From: Streptomyces sp. NRRL F-6131
GTDB taxonomy: Bacteria; Actinomycetota; Actinomycetes; Streptomycetales; Streptomycetaceae
Direction: 5' to 3'
Assembly: GCA_000719695.1 (NCBI GenBank)
Contig: JOHN01000008.1
Location: 62,001 to 126,000 of the forward strand
Length of the DNA stretch: 64,000 nucleotides
Position 1 is the first letter of the stretch. Each line of letters starts with the position of its first letter. Below are positions 1 through 8,590 of this stretch, piece by piece. The notes beneath the pieces were generated by a model that was not told where the DNA came from, did not search any database, and saw only the letters and a list, made by a program, of their open reading frames with translations. The position numbers were made by a program, and so were the translations under genes.

Positions 1-14
1 TCGGTGGCGGTCAT
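1..14 (-). CDS. Start of a truncated gene downstream of the siderophore synthetase
   Basis: Only the first codons (ATG ACC GCC ACC) of a minus-strand gene lie inside the window. Its ATG shares four bases (ATGA) with the stop of the siderophore synthetase at 11-1759, the same coupling seen between the three preceding genes, so it is probably the next member of the siderophore operon. Nothing about its product can be seen. The family context would suit a decarboxylase, hydroxylase or acyltransferase that supplies the amine substrate, but that is a guess. Confidence 0.4.
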
Positions 15-1759
15 CGGGTCCTTCCGGCGGCTACGGGCGGGGCCTGGACGGGGTGCGGAACGCGGGCGGTGGTGGTGGAGGCGCCGGTGAGGGCGGCCTC
101 GGCCAGCACGGAGCGGGCCAGTGGGGAGGCGAGCCGGACGTACCCGGCGGCACGGTCGGCCTTGCGCTCCCAGCGGGTGAGCAGGTTGGCCTTGCCGGGC
201 AGCGGCACCCCGGCGAGCAGCGCGCGCAGCCGGGGCGGGCGCCCGTGGGCGGCCGCGTACTCCTCCAGGACGCGGTGGACCGCCTCCCAGAGCGCGCCCT
301 CCGTCGACGGGTGGAGGTCGGCGACGGCGGCGAGCAGTTCGGCGACGTGGTTGACGAGCAGGCAGTAGACCACCCGGTCCCAGCCCCGCTCGGCGTCGTA
401 GGCCATCGGCCCCGCGACCTCGGGCGGCAGTGCGGCGAGCAGGTCGGCGTGCCGGTCCGGGACCAGCTTCGTCCCCTCCAGGTCGCGGAAGAGCACCTGG
501 GCCGGGTGGCCGGACGCGTCCACGCCGATCAGGACGTTCTGCAGGTGCGGTTCGAGTACCACGCCGTGGTCGAAGTAGGCGGCCAGCACCGGCGGGAGCA
601 GCAGCCGCAGGTAGGCCGTCCACCAGTCGAGCGCCCGACCCGGGTCGGTCGGGTCGGACAGCAGTCGGGAGATGTGCGCCGAGCTGGTCGGGTACTCGTC
701 GGCGACGGCGGCGGCCAGCAGCGGGGTGACGCCGGGGCGCAGCGCGTCCCCGAGGCCCTCGCGGACGATCAGCCCGAAGCCCTCGTAGAGCGCGCGGTCG
801 GGCCGGCCGTCGGCGCCGGGGAGGGCGAGGGTGCGGAACGCCGGCTCGCGGAGCACGGCGGCGTCCGGGAACCGTTCGGCGAGGTCGGCCAGCACCGGGG
901 CGAGCAGCCGGGTGAGGGTGACCGCGCCGGTCAGCTCGTAGGCAGCGTTCTTGCGCAGGCAGTTGGTGATCCGCACATTGAGGCTGAACTTGAGGAACGC
1001 GCCCGCGCCGTACAGGGTCCGCACCGAGGCGGTGGCGGCGAACGGGGTGCCGGCGGGGCCGAGGTCGATGATGTCGCCGCGCTCGATGGCGCCGCGCAAC
1101 AGCGGTTGGTCGCCGATGAGTTGGTACTGCCACGGGTGGGCGGGCAGCAGTCGGTAGCCGTCCGGGACGGTGGCCAGGCCGTCGAGCAGGGCGGTCGCGG
1201 CGGGGTCGGCGGAGGACTCGGCGATCAGCTCCTGCCGTACGGCGAGGTGGCGCAGCGGGAACTCGGCGCGGTGCTCGGGGGCGTAGTCGCGCCAGTCGCC
1301 GCGTTCGGCGGAGCGGGACTTGGGTGCGGGGTGGAACCGGTGTCCGAACAGCAGGGCCTGCTCGGACTCCAGGTAGCGGTTCGGGCCGGGCTCCGGGCGT
1401 CCGGCCAGTGCGGCGGCGACGGCGGTGTGGCTGGAGGCGACCTGGCCGAGGAACTCCTCGTTGACCGTGCCGGTGCGCAGTTCGAGTTCGTCCTGGACGT
1501 GCCGGGCGAGCTCACGCCAGTCCAACTCGTGCCATCCGTCGGCGTGTTCCTCCTCGACCGGTCCGGTGAACCGGTGCGCGCCGAGCAGCGAGGTGCGGCG
1601 CAGGGCGACCCGGAGCAGGACGCCGCGGCGGGGCAGCCGGATCAGCAGGCGGCCGTCGGTGACGGCGGTCTGGTGTTCGGGGGCGGACACCTCGCGCAGC
1701 AGGCAGTTGAGCAGGGTATGGACCACGGCATGGTCGGCGGTGGGCAGTTGGTGGGTCAT
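11..1759 (-). CDS. NRPS-independent siderophore synthetase, IucA/IucC family (first of two)
   Basis: Predicted 582-aa cytoplasmic ligase that adenylates a carboxylate (often citrate or a citryl intermediate) and couples it to an amine or alcohol to build a siderophore. Family signs, seen directly: GHRFHPAPKSR near residues 139-149, HPWQYQ near 208-213, the LNVRITNCLRK stretch, EPHLQN near 401-406 and RDLEGTK some 20 residues later, the last two being part of the ATP-handling C-terminal fold. The length is normal for the family. The start is the ATG at 1759, which overlaps the stop of the MFS gene (ATGA). It is the fourth gene of a translationally coupled chain (ATP-grasp, synthetase, exporter, synthetase). 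The exact substrate cannot be read from the sequence. Confidence 0.93.
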   Translation of the reverse strand: MTHQLPTADHAVVHTLLNCLLREVSAPEHQTAVTDGRLLIRLPRRGVLLRVALRRTSLLGAHRFTGPVEEEHADGWHELDWRELARHVQDELELRTGTVNEEFLGQVASSHTAVAAALAGRPEPGPNRYLESEQALLFGHRFHPAPKSRSAERGDWRDYAPEHRAEFPLRHLAVRQELIAESSADPAATALLDGLATVPDGYRLLPAHPWQYQLIGDQPLLRGAIERGDIIDLGPAGTPFAATASVRTLYGAGAFLKFSLNVRITNCLRKNAAYELTGAVTLTRLLAPVLADLAERFPDAAVLREPAFRTLALPGADGRPDRALYEGFGLIVREGLGDALRPGVTPLLAAAVADEYPTSSAHISRLLSDPTDPGRALDWWTAYLRLLLPPVLAAYFDHGVVLEPHLQNVLIGVDASGHPAQVLFRDLEGTKLVPDRHADLLAALPPEVAGPMAYDAERGWDRVVYCLLVNHVAELLAAVADLHPSTEGALWEAVHRVLEEYAAAHGRPPRLRALLAGVPLPGKANLLTRWERKADRAAGYVRLASPLARSVLAEAALTGASTTTARVPHPVQAPPVAAGRTR

Positions 1760-3117
1760 GAGCGACTCCAACGCTGGCGGGAGTGGGAGGAGAGTGCGGT
1801 GGCCGCGACGGCGGCCAGGAGTGCGGCGGCGGTGCCGACCAGCACGGGGGCGGCGGCACCGAACCGGCCGTTGACCAGCGCCGCGACGGCGCCGGCGGCC
1901 ACGGCGCCGCCCTTGGAGACGAATTCGAGGGAGCCGAACAGCCGCCCGGGCGCCCGGCCGCGGCAGGCCTCGGCGGCCAGCACCGAGAGGCAGACCAGCC
2001 CGAGGGTGAGTCCGGCGCCGAGCAGCAGCCGGACGGCGACGAAGACCGGCAGCGAGTCCGCCACCGCGTGCCCGGCCAGGCCGAGCGCGACGAAGCCGAA
2101 GCCGAGCGCGATGCCGGTGTGCGGGCGGTGCAGGAACGCGGTGTGGGTGCGGGCGGCGAACGCCAGGTAGCACAGGTGCGGCAGCGCGAACAGCACACCG
2201 GTGGTGGTGCCGGAGACGCCCGGGAGGCGTTCCTCGGCCAGGGATATCAGGTACGGGAACGAGAGGATGGTGGCGAAGACGAAGGCGAACTCGAAGGCGT
2301 AGAGGACGCGCAGGGGTGCCCGGCGGGGGTCCTCGGAGGCCGCGGTCTCGGCCACGGCCGAGGGCACGCCCTTGCCGTCCGTGCTGTCCTCGCCGTCCTC
2401 GCCGTTCCCGATGTCCTCGCCGTTCCCGGTGTCCGCGCCGCCTGTGCCGTCCCCGTCGGTGCCGCGGGCCGTCACGGCGTCGGACCCGGCGGCCACCGCT
2501 CGGCCGGCCTCCGGTCGAGGTTCCGGCAGCAGGGAGAGGAACGCCGCCGCGGTGAGCGGCAGGACGGCCATCAGCAGGTACTGCCGGTGCGGGTCGATCC
2601 ACGGCGACAGCGCGCCGACCAGGATCGGCGCCGCCACCAGCGCGGCCCGCGCGCTGCCCTGCATCAGGGTGAGCGCCCGGGACAGCCGGGCGCCGTCGAG
2701 GGCGGCGGCGAGGTAGCCGTTGGTCGCGGCGAAGGTGCCGCCGAGGAAGCCCTGGAGGACCAGTGCGAGGGTGAACGCGGGCAGTGAGTCGGCGGCCCCG
2801 GCCAGCAGGAAGGAGACGGCGAGACCGAGTTGGGCGCGCAACAGGAGCCGCTTGCGGCCGAACCGGTCGGCGAGACGCCCCCACAGCGGGGCGCCGAGGG
2901 CGCTGAACACGGTCGGCACGATGTACAGGACGCCCGCCCAGCTGCCGTCCCGGTCGCCGAGTCCGGGCAGGATCGCCGTCAGGTACGGCGGCAGGCCGAG
3001 GGCGGCGAAGGAGGCGACGAAGTAGCAGGCGGCGACGGCGTGCACCTGTCGCCGGGCGAGCCCGCCCGGCTGGGCGGTGTCGCGTTCGGACCGTCTGGGC
3101 AGTGCGTCGACGGTCAC
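1756..3117 (-). CDS. MFS transporter, probable siderophore exporter
   Basis: Predicted 453-aa inner-membrane protein of the major facilitator superfamily. About twelve hydrophobic segments are visible, and the loop 2-3 motif GRLADRFGRKR is clear near residue 70. An acidic Gly/Asp/Glu linker with repeated GNGED units (roughly residues 195-235) separates the two six-helix halves. The GTG start at 3117 overlaps the stop of the upstream synthetase (GTGA), and the stop overlaps the start of the next synthetase (ATGA). MFS proteins inside IucA/IucC clusters normally export the finished siderophore, so that is the inferred role. An upstream start would run through the previous gene and is rejected. 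Confidence 0.9.
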   Translation of the reverse strand: MTVDALPRRSERDTAQPGGLARRQVHAVAACYFVASFAALGLPPYLTAILPGLGDRDGSWAGVLYIVPTVFSALGAPLWGRLADRFGRKRLLLRAQLGLAVSFLLAGAADSLPAFTLALVLQGFLGGTFAATNGYLAAALDGARLSRALTLMQGSARAALVAAPILVGALSPWIDPHRQYLLMAVLPLTAAAFLSLLPEPRPEAGRAVAAGSDAVTARGTDGDGTGGADTGNGEDIGNGEDGEDSTDGKGVPSAVAETAASEDPRRAPLRVLYAFEFAFVFATILSFPYLISLAEERLPGVSGTTTGVLFALPHLCYLAFAARTHTAFLHRPHTGIALGFGFVALGLAGHAVADSLPVFVAVRLLLGAGLTLGLVCLSVLAAEACRGRAPGRLFGSLEFVSKGGAVAAGAVAALVNGRFGAAAPVLVGTAAALLAAVAATALSSHSRQRWSRS

Positions 3118-4943
3118 TGCTCGGTCCCCGGCTTCGTGGTGGAACGCTGCTGGGGGAGCAGGTAGTTGGGGCCGTCGGTGTAGTGCTTGTTGATGTCGGC
3201 GGCACCGGAGCGCTGCTTGCTGAGCAGGGTGCCGGCGGTGACCATGGCCTTGACCGGGAGCCGCTCGGCGTCCAGCAGGGCGGTGCGCAGCGGTTCGGCG
3301 GCCGGGCCGGTCCGTTCGACGGCCTCGGTGAGCCGCTTGCGCAGCAGGGCGAGCAGTTCGTCGAGGTCGGCCCGGCCGTGGGCGGCGAGGCCGAACGCGA
3401 GCGAGCCGGTGCACAGGTGGCCGGTGATGGTGGTGAACAGGTCGGTGAGCGGCCGGTCGTCGTCGCCGAAGATCCGGGCGTCGTCGAACTCCTCGGGCTT
3501 CGGGGCGAGTTCACCGAGGGCGGCGGTGAGGCGGCCGGTGTGGACGCGCGGGCCGTCGTCGTCCTTGTAGAGCAGGCGCAGGCCGCCGTCCTCGTCGAGG
3601 ACGAGCGAGGTGTTCTGCTGGTGGGACTCCAGCGCGATGCCGTGGCCGAACAGCGTGGTCTGCCAGTCGAGGAGCAGCTCCAGCAGGGCGTCGTAGAGTG
3701 CGACCGGGTCGCCGCCGTGGAAGCGTTCGGCGAGCCGGTCGACGACCAGCAGCCCGCGGTCCGCCCCGGGAGCGGACGCGGGTGCCGATGCGTGTGCCGA
3801 CGCGGAGTCGGAGGAGTCGGGGGAAGCGGGGGAGGCCGGGGCCGGGGCGAGGAGCGCGGCGAGGGGGACGGTCACGGACCGCTCCAGCCCGTCCGGGTAG
3901 CGGCGCAGCAGCACCGCGAGCAGCTCGTGCCCGGCGTGCGCCCAGGTCTGCTCGTCGGCGTGCAGGATCCGCCCGGCGAACCGGGGTTCGCGCGTCAGCA
4001 CGGCCTCGACCAGCCGCTGTCCGGCCGCGCCGTCGAGCAGCGTGCCGGGCTTGATGGTGCGGCGGTTGAGCCGGCCGAGGGTGGCGGTGGCGAGCGGCAG
4101 CTTGAGGTGGTGGAGCGGGTCCTCGACGACCGCGACGGTGCGCATCGACAGGGTGGGCACGACGGTCAGGTAGGGGCGTTCGGCGAGCACGGCGCGGTCG
4201 TCCAGGCCGGCGGCGCGCAGGGCCTCGTCGAGGGCCGGGCCGACGGTCAGCGGGTGGACCGGCAGGGTCTCCCAGGCGCCGTCGCCGTCGGGCAGGTCGA
4301 GGCCGAGCCAGCTGGGGGTGGGCCACCAGCTGGGCAGCGGCCGGTCGCCGTGCCGGGTGAGCGCGCCGGCCGGCAGGGCGAGCCAGCGCAGTTCGAAGGC
4401 CGGGTGGAACTCCGGCGCGTGGGCGCGTAGTTGCTGCTCGTCGAGGCCGGAGCGGCCGCGCGCGGTCGGGTAGACCGGGTGGTCGAGGTAGGCGGCCAGG
4501 GTGTCGTGGCCGAGGGCGGCGGCCGGGCCGGTCCAGTGGGCCGGGTCGGCGCCGTAGAGGTCGGTGAGCGCGGTGTGCACCTCCTCGCGCACCCGCTCGT
4601 GCAGCTCCATGGTGGCGAGGGTCTGGCGGCACTCCTCGGCGAACGCCGCCCAGCCGGGCCGGTCCTCGTCCTCGGCGCGCGCGGCGAGCGCCGTCAGGAG
4701 GGCGTCCAGCTCCGTCACCCGGCGGCCGTCCAGCTCGACGAGCGGCAGGCGGGCGGCGTACTCGCTCTGGAAGCCCTCGGTGGCGACGGGGACGGCGATC
4801 CCGTCCTCGGCGACGACGAGCCAGCAGCCGTCGGGCCGTTCCTCGACCGTGCCGCGGGTGCGCAGGCCGAGGACGTCCTCGCGGACCAGGGTGGAGAGGA
4901 CGCGGAGGGCGAGCAGGCCGGCGGGGGTGGTGGTGGCGCTCAC
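3114..4943 (-). CDS. NRPS-independent siderophore synthetase, IucA/IucC family (second of two)
   Basis: Predicted 609-aa IucA/IucC-fold ligase. Visible motifs are EFHPAFELRW, HPLTVGP, LGRLNRRTIKPG, ESHQQNT (about residue 437) and YKDDDGPR (about 458), the positions of the two C-terminal ATP/Mg motifs. It is divergent from the other synthetase in this operon, so the two probably catalyse different condensations. A low-complexity Ser/Ala/Pro insertion (about residues 365-390) is unusual for the family and looks like a loop. The GTG start at 4943 overlaps the stop of the ATP-grasp gene (GTGA), and the stop overlaps the GTG of the exporter. Substrate and product are unknown. Confidence 0.92.
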   Translation of the reverse strand: MSATTTPAGLLALRVLSTLVREDVLGLRTRGTVEERPDGCWLVVAEDGIAVPVATEGFQSEYAARLPLVELDGRRVTELDALLTALAARAEDEDRPGWAAFAEECRQTLATMELHERVREEVHTALTDLYGADPAHWTGPAAALGHDTLAAYLDHPVYPTARGRSGLDEQQLRAHAPEFHPAFELRWLALPAGALTRHGDRPLPSWWPTPSWLGLDLPDGDGAWETLPVHPLTVGPALDEALRAAGLDDRAVLAERPYLTVVPTLSMRTVAVVEDPLHHLKLPLATATLGRLNRRTIKPGTLLDGAAGQRLVEAVLTREPRFAGRILHADEQTWAHAGHELLAVLLRRYPDGLERSVTVPLAALLAPAPASPASPDSSDSASAHASAPASAPGADRGLLVVDRLAERFHGGDPVALYDALLELLLDWQTTLFGHGIALESHQQNTSLVLDEDGGLRLLYKDDDGPRVHTGRLTAALGELAPKPEEFDDARIFGDDDRPLTDLFTTITGHLCTGSLAFGLAAHGRADLDELLALLRKRLTEAVERTGPAAEPLRTALLDAERLPVKAMVTAGTLLSKQRSGAADINKHYTDGPNYLLPQQRSTTKPGTEQ

Positions 4944-6172
4944 GGGGTGATCTCCCAGCGGTTGGCGGCCACGAAGCGGGCCACGGCGGCGTCGACGGCG
5001 GCCTGCTCGGGCCCGACCGCCCAGATCACGCCCAGGTAGTCCCGGTTGGTGCGGTGGAGCTCGTGCCGTTCGCCGACGGGGCGCAGCGGCCGGTAGGCGA
5101 GCCGGACGCCGTCGAGGTGCTCGTCGTACGGCCCGGGTGCGGCGGTGAGGGTTCCGGCCCGGTCGGCGCAGACCACCTCGTTGCGGGCGCGCAGCCCGGT
5201 GGCGGCGCAGCGTTCCGCGAGGTCGGCGGGGAGTTCGCGCCCGAGGTGGGCGGCGAGGATGTGCTCGAACAGCGGGATGCCGAGGATCTCGGCGAGCATG
5301 AGGTCGCACTGGTCGCCGATGGCCCGGTAGTTGACCTCGATGATCCGGGCGCGGCCGTCCGGCTGGACGACGAACTCGGTGTGGCAGGCGCCGAGTCCGA
5401 CGCCGAGCGCGTCCAGCTGGGCGAGCACCTGCCCGACCACGGCCGGCGGGTGCGCGGGGACGAACTCCAGCACCTCCTCGATGAAGTCCGGCGGCGGGGA
5501 GAGTCTGGTCCGGAAGCCGCCGAGGACGTGCCGGCGACGCCCGTCGCCCAGGGTCTCCAGCGTGCACAGCTGCCCGTCCAGGAACTCCTCGACGACCAGT
5601 GCGGCGCCGGGGCGCCGGGTCTGGATCTCCTTGGCGCGCCGGACGAGTTCCTCGGCGTCGGCGACCAGGGTGACGTCCTCGCTGGCGACGCCCTCGCGCG
5701 GCTTGACCACGACGGGGAAGGGCAGGTCCGCCGCGTGGAGCACGGACGGGTCCTGGTCCGGGGCGAGTTCGACCGAGCGGACGGCGTCGAGGCCGGCGGC
5801 GGCCAGGTGGCGGCGGAGCTGGCCCTTGTTCTTGGCCCGCAGGGTGGCCTTCCAGTCCTTGGCCGGCAGGCCGAAGTACTCGGCGGCGAGCGCGGTCTGG
5901 GTCTGGAGGTGGTCGCTGTTGCTGAAGACGGCGAACGGCGCGTCGGCGGTGCCGGCGGCCCGGAGCCGGGAGACCAGCCCGATCACCTCGCGGAAGTCCT
6001 GCACCTCGCACTCGACCACCTCGGGCACGAACTCCAGTTCGGCGTAAGCGCGTCGATGGGCCTCGACGTGGTCGGTGAGGACGGTGACGGCGAGCCCGAG
6101 GCGGGCGGCGGCCGGGAGGAACCCCTGGGTCACCGAGTCGGTCGGGTTGAGGGCGAGAAGGTAGAGGCGCAT
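4940..6172 (-). CDS. ATP-grasp domain ligase of the siderophore cluster
   Basis: Predicted 410-aa cytoplasmic carboxylate-amine ligase with the ATP-grasp fold. Evidence is the order of a Rossmann-like N-terminal domain (MRLYLLALNPTDS), the central VVKPREGVASEDV lysine and glycine-rich loop, VVEEF, and the metal-binding IIEVNYRAIGDQ near residues 275-286. The ATG at 6172 is preceded by a GGAGAGGA-type ribosome site about 12 bases upstream. It is the first gene of the biosynthetic chain and is followed by an overlapping synthetase. In this setting it probably forms an amide or peptide bond in the siderophore or a precursor. ATP-grasp enzymes are not part of the classical aerobactin or desferrioxamine sets, which makes the product uncertain. 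Confidence 0.88.
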   Translation of the reverse strand: MRLYLLALNPTDSVTQGFLPAAARLGLAVTVLTDHVEAHRRAYAELEFVPEVVECEVQDFREVIGLVSRLRAAGTADAPFAVFSNSDHLQTQTALAAEYFGLPAKDWKATLRAKNKGQLRRHLAAAGLDAVRSVELAPDQDPSVLHAADLPFPVVVKPREGVASEDVTLVADAEELVRRAKEIQTRRPGAALVVEEFLDGQLCTLETLGDGRRRHVLGGFRTRLSPPPDFIEEVLEFVPAHPPAVVGQVLAQLDALGVGLGACHTEFVVQPDGRARIIEVNYRAIGDQCDLMLAEILGIPLFEHILAAHLGRELPADLAERCAATGLRARNEVVCADRAGTLTAAPGPYDEHLDGVRLAYRPLRPVGERHELHRTNRDYLGVIWAVGPEQAAVDAAVARFVAANRWEITP

Positions 6173-6250
6173 GGCAGGGCGGGTCCTCTCCGTGTGGGCG
6201 GGCGAGGGCAGGCCGCGAGGGCGTGCGTGGGGCGAACGTGAGGGTCGGGT

Positions 6251-6292
6251 CGCGCGGTCGCGCGGTCGGGCGGTCGGGCGGTCGCGGTCGGG
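6251..6292. repeat. Short G-rich direct repeats in the gap between uptake and biosynthesis genes
   Basis: Within the 284-base gap between the binding-protein gene and the ATP-grasp gene there are repeated CGGTCG/CGGTCGGG units, followed by more GCGCGC-rich sequence. I see no coding frame, no iron box and no other recognisable operator here. A hairpin at 6402-6428 closes the uptake operon. Confidence 0.55.
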
Positions 6293-6401
6293 CACGGAGG
6301 CGCGGACGGCGTCGAGCGCGGTGGGCGCGCGCGGGGGTCGGGCGCGCGCCGGGCGAGGGGGCGGGCGCGCGGTCGAGCGTGCGGACGGTCGCCGGGGGAG
6401 G

Positions 6402-6428
6402 AGGGGCGGGCTCCGCGGGCCCGCCCCT
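6402..6428 (-). terminator. Hairpin terminator after the siderophore-binding protein gene
   Basis: A perfect 10-bp stem (AGGGGCGGGC / GCCCGCCCCT) with a 7-base loop lies about 30 bases beyond the stop codon of the binding-protein gene on the minus strand. There is no T-run, which is common for actinomycete terminators. It suggests that the uptake operon and the downstream biosynthetic operon are at least partly separate transcripts. Confidence 0.6.
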
Positions 6429-6456
6429 CACCGGATCCGTCCGGGTGCGGCGGGGC

Positions 6457-7479
6457 CTACTTGGGGGCGTCGACGCCGGCGGCCTTGGCGATGTCGACCA
6501 GCATGGCGTCGGCGGCCTGGACGCCGATGCCCGACATCCAGGTCTCGTCCGGCACGTTGAACACCGTGTTGTTCTTGACGGCGTTCAGGCCCTTCCAGAC
6601 CGGCGTCTCCTGGACCTCGCTCTGCTTGGTCTTGGTCGGGTCGTCGGCCACGGTCACGAAGACCAGGTCGGCGTCGGCCTGGTTGATCTGCTCGGCGCTG
6701 ACCTCGAGGATGTTCTGGTCGACGTCCTGGGGGGCCGGGCGGGTCAGACCGACGTCCTTCAGCACCACGCCGCTGTAGGAGGCCTTGGCGTAGAGGCGGG
6801 TCGGGCCGGCGACGAACCGGACCACCGAGGCGCTCGGCATGGTGCCGCCGTTCTTCGCCTTGATCGCCTCGCCGAGCTTGGCGGCGCGGGCCTCGTAGTC
6901 GGCGAGCGCCTTCTTGGCCTCCGCCTCCTTGCCGAGGGCCTGCGCGTAGAGGGCGAGGTTCGCCTTCCACGGGAAGCCGGTGGTCTCGGCGAGCACGGTC
7001 GGGGCGATCGCGTTGAGCTTGTCGTAGACCTTGGCGTGCCGGACCTTCGAGGAGAGGATCACGTCGGGCTTCAGGGAGGCGATCAGCTCCAGGTTCGGCT
7101 CGTTCATCGGGCCGACGTCCTTGGTGTCCTTGATCTTGTCCTTGAGGTAGTTCGGGAACCCGCCCTCGGTCTTCATGTGCGGGGAGACCGCGCCGACCGG
7201 GGTGATGCCGAGCAGGGTGACGTCGTCCAGCTCGCCGCTGTCCAGGACCACGACGCGCTTGGGCTGGGCCTTGATCTCGGCGGTGCCCGCCGCGTGGGTG
7301 ACGCTGCGGGGGAAGGTCGCGGTCGCGCCGGCGGCGGTCGAGGCGGCGTCCCCGGCCGGCTTGGCGGCGTCGGCGGCCTTGCCGTCGCCGTTGCTGCCGC
7401 AGGCGGCGAGCAGGGTGGTGGAGAGGGCGACGGCCAGGACAGCGACGGGGAGTCTGCGGGCGCGGACGGAGCGGTTCAT
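6457..7479 (-). CDS. Siderophore ABC transporter substrate-binding lipoprotein (FecB/FhuD type)
   Basis: Predicted 340-aa exported lipoprotein. It has a basic N-terminus, a hydrophobic stretch and a lipobox LLAAC that would leave Cys as the lipidated residue, then a Gly/Ala/Asp-rich linker. The mature part has the class III periplasmic-binding fold signs: KRVVVLDSGELDDVTLLGI, PDVILSS, IAPTV and NQADADLVFV. The ATG at 7479 has AAGGAA about 10 bases upstream. It follows two permease genes and an ATPase gene on the same strand, so it is the capture component for a ferric siderophore, very likely the one made by the adjacent cluster. A related orphan protein is encoded at 22814-23854. Confidence 0.93.
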   Translation of the reverse strand: MNRSVRARRLPVAVLAVALSTTLLAACGSNGDGKAADAAKPAGDAASTAAGATATFPRSVTHAAGTAEIKAQPKRVVVLDSGELDDVTLLGITPVGAVSPHMKTEGGFPNYLKDKIKDTKDVGPMNEPNLELIASLKPDVILSSKVRHAKVYDKLNAIAPTVLAETTGFPWKANLALYAQALGKEAEAKKALADYEARAAKLGEAIKAKNGGTMPSASVVRFVAGPTRLYAKASYSGVVLKDVGLTRPAPQDVDQNILEVSAEQINQADADLVFVTVADDPTKTKQSEVQETPVWKGLNAVKNNTVFNVPDETWMSGIGVQAADAMLVDIAKAAGVDAPK

Positions 7480-7672
7480 GCGGGGGTTCCTTGTCTCTGG
7501 TTCGGGGCAGGGCAGGGCGCCGGCACGACCCGCGAGGGGGCGGGCGGCCGGAAGTCGGGGGCGGGTCCGGGACGGCGGGTCCGGCTGGACGGGGCAGGAC
7601 GACGGGTCCGGGGTGACGGATCTGCGGAGGTGGACCGCGGGCGGGGTGGGCCGGTCGGGACCGGCCGGGGTC

Positions 7673-8590
7673 TCAGCCGTCCGTGGCGGCCCGTCTCGAC
7701 CGGGCGGACCGGGCCTTGGGGACGACCAGCGGGGTGCCGGTCTCCGGGTCGGGAACGACCTGGCAGGGCACCTGGAAGACGCTCTCCACCAGTTCGGCGG
7801 TGAGGACCTCGGCCGGCGCGCCGGAGGCCGCCAGCCGGCCGTCCTTGAGGACGACCAGGTGATCGGCGTACCGGGCGGCCTGCCCGAGGTCGTGCAGCAC
7901 CATGACGACCGTCCGCCCGGCGTCCGCGTGCAGGTCGGCGACCAGGTCGAGGACGTCCAGCTGGTGGCGCAGGTCGAGGAAGGTGGTCGGCTCGTCGAGC
8001 AACAGCAGATCGGTGTCCTGGGCGAGCGCCAGCGCGATCCAGGCACGCTGGCGCTGGCCGCCGGAGAGCCGGTCGACCTGCTGGTCGCGCAGCTCGGCCG
8101 TGCCGGTGCGGGTCAGCGCCTCCTCGACGGCGGCCTGGTCGGCCTTGGACCACGGGGTGAGCATCCGCTGGTGCGGGAACCGGCCCAGCCGGACCAGCGA
8201 CTCGACGGTGACCGCCTCGGGCGTGACGGGCTGCTGGGGCAGCAGGCCCATCCGCTTGGCGAGCGCCCGGGCCGGCATCCGGTGGATGTCGGAGCCGTCC
8301 AGGGTGACGCTCCCGGCGGCCGGGTCGAGCAGCCGGGCGAGGCCGCGCAGCAGGGTGGACTTGCCGCAGGCGTTGGGGCCGACGATGGCGGTGACGGCGC
8401 CCCCGGGGAGTTCGAGGTCGAGGCCGTCCACGACGGTCCGGCTGCCGTACCGCAGGCCGAGGCCGTGGGCGGCGAGGCGGTTCGTCGTCCCGCCGGTGAC
8501 GGCGGCGGTGGTGCTACCGGCGGTGGTGCCGGTGGTGCTACCGGCGGTGGCGTCGGAGGTGGTGTCGGGGGTGGTCACGTCGAGGGTCAT
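7673..8590 (-). CDS. Ferric-siderophore ABC transporter ATPase (FepC type)
   Basis: Predicted 305-aa ATP-binding subunit that powers siderophore uptake. Visible are Walker A GPNACGKSTLL, the Q-loop region GLLPQQPV, signature LSGGQRQRAWIALAL, Walker B LLLLDEPTTFLDL and the switch histidine in VLHDLGQ. The first 35 or so residues are an unusual Thr/Gly/Ser-rich tail made of repeated GSTT/GTT units that is not part of the ATPase domain. The ATG at 8590 shares one base with the stop of the upstream permease (TGATG), so translation is coupled. The final quarter (VFQVPCQVVPDPETG) is typical of FepC/FhuC proteins. Confidence 0.95.
   Translation of the reverse strand: MTLDVTTPDTTSDATAGSTTGTTAGSTTAAVTGGTTNRLAAHGLGLRYGSRTVVDGLDLELPGGAVTAIVGPNACGKSTLLRGLARLLDPAAGSVTLDGSDIHRMPARALAKRMGLLPQQPVTPEAVTVESLVRLGRFPHQRMLTPWSKADQAAVEEALTRTGTAELRDQQVDRLSGGQRQRAWIALALAQDTDLLLLDEPTTFLDLRHQLDVLDLVADLHADAGRTVVMVLHDLGQAARYADHLVVLKDGRLAASGAPAEVLTAELVESVFQVPCQVVPDPETGTPLVVPKARSARSRRAATDG

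Noticed and set aside
11..3514. One very long minus-strand frame covering the synthetase and the region of the exporter gene
   Set aside because: Its upstream half is only an open frame opposite or out of phase with the MFS gene. The synthetase starts at 1759.
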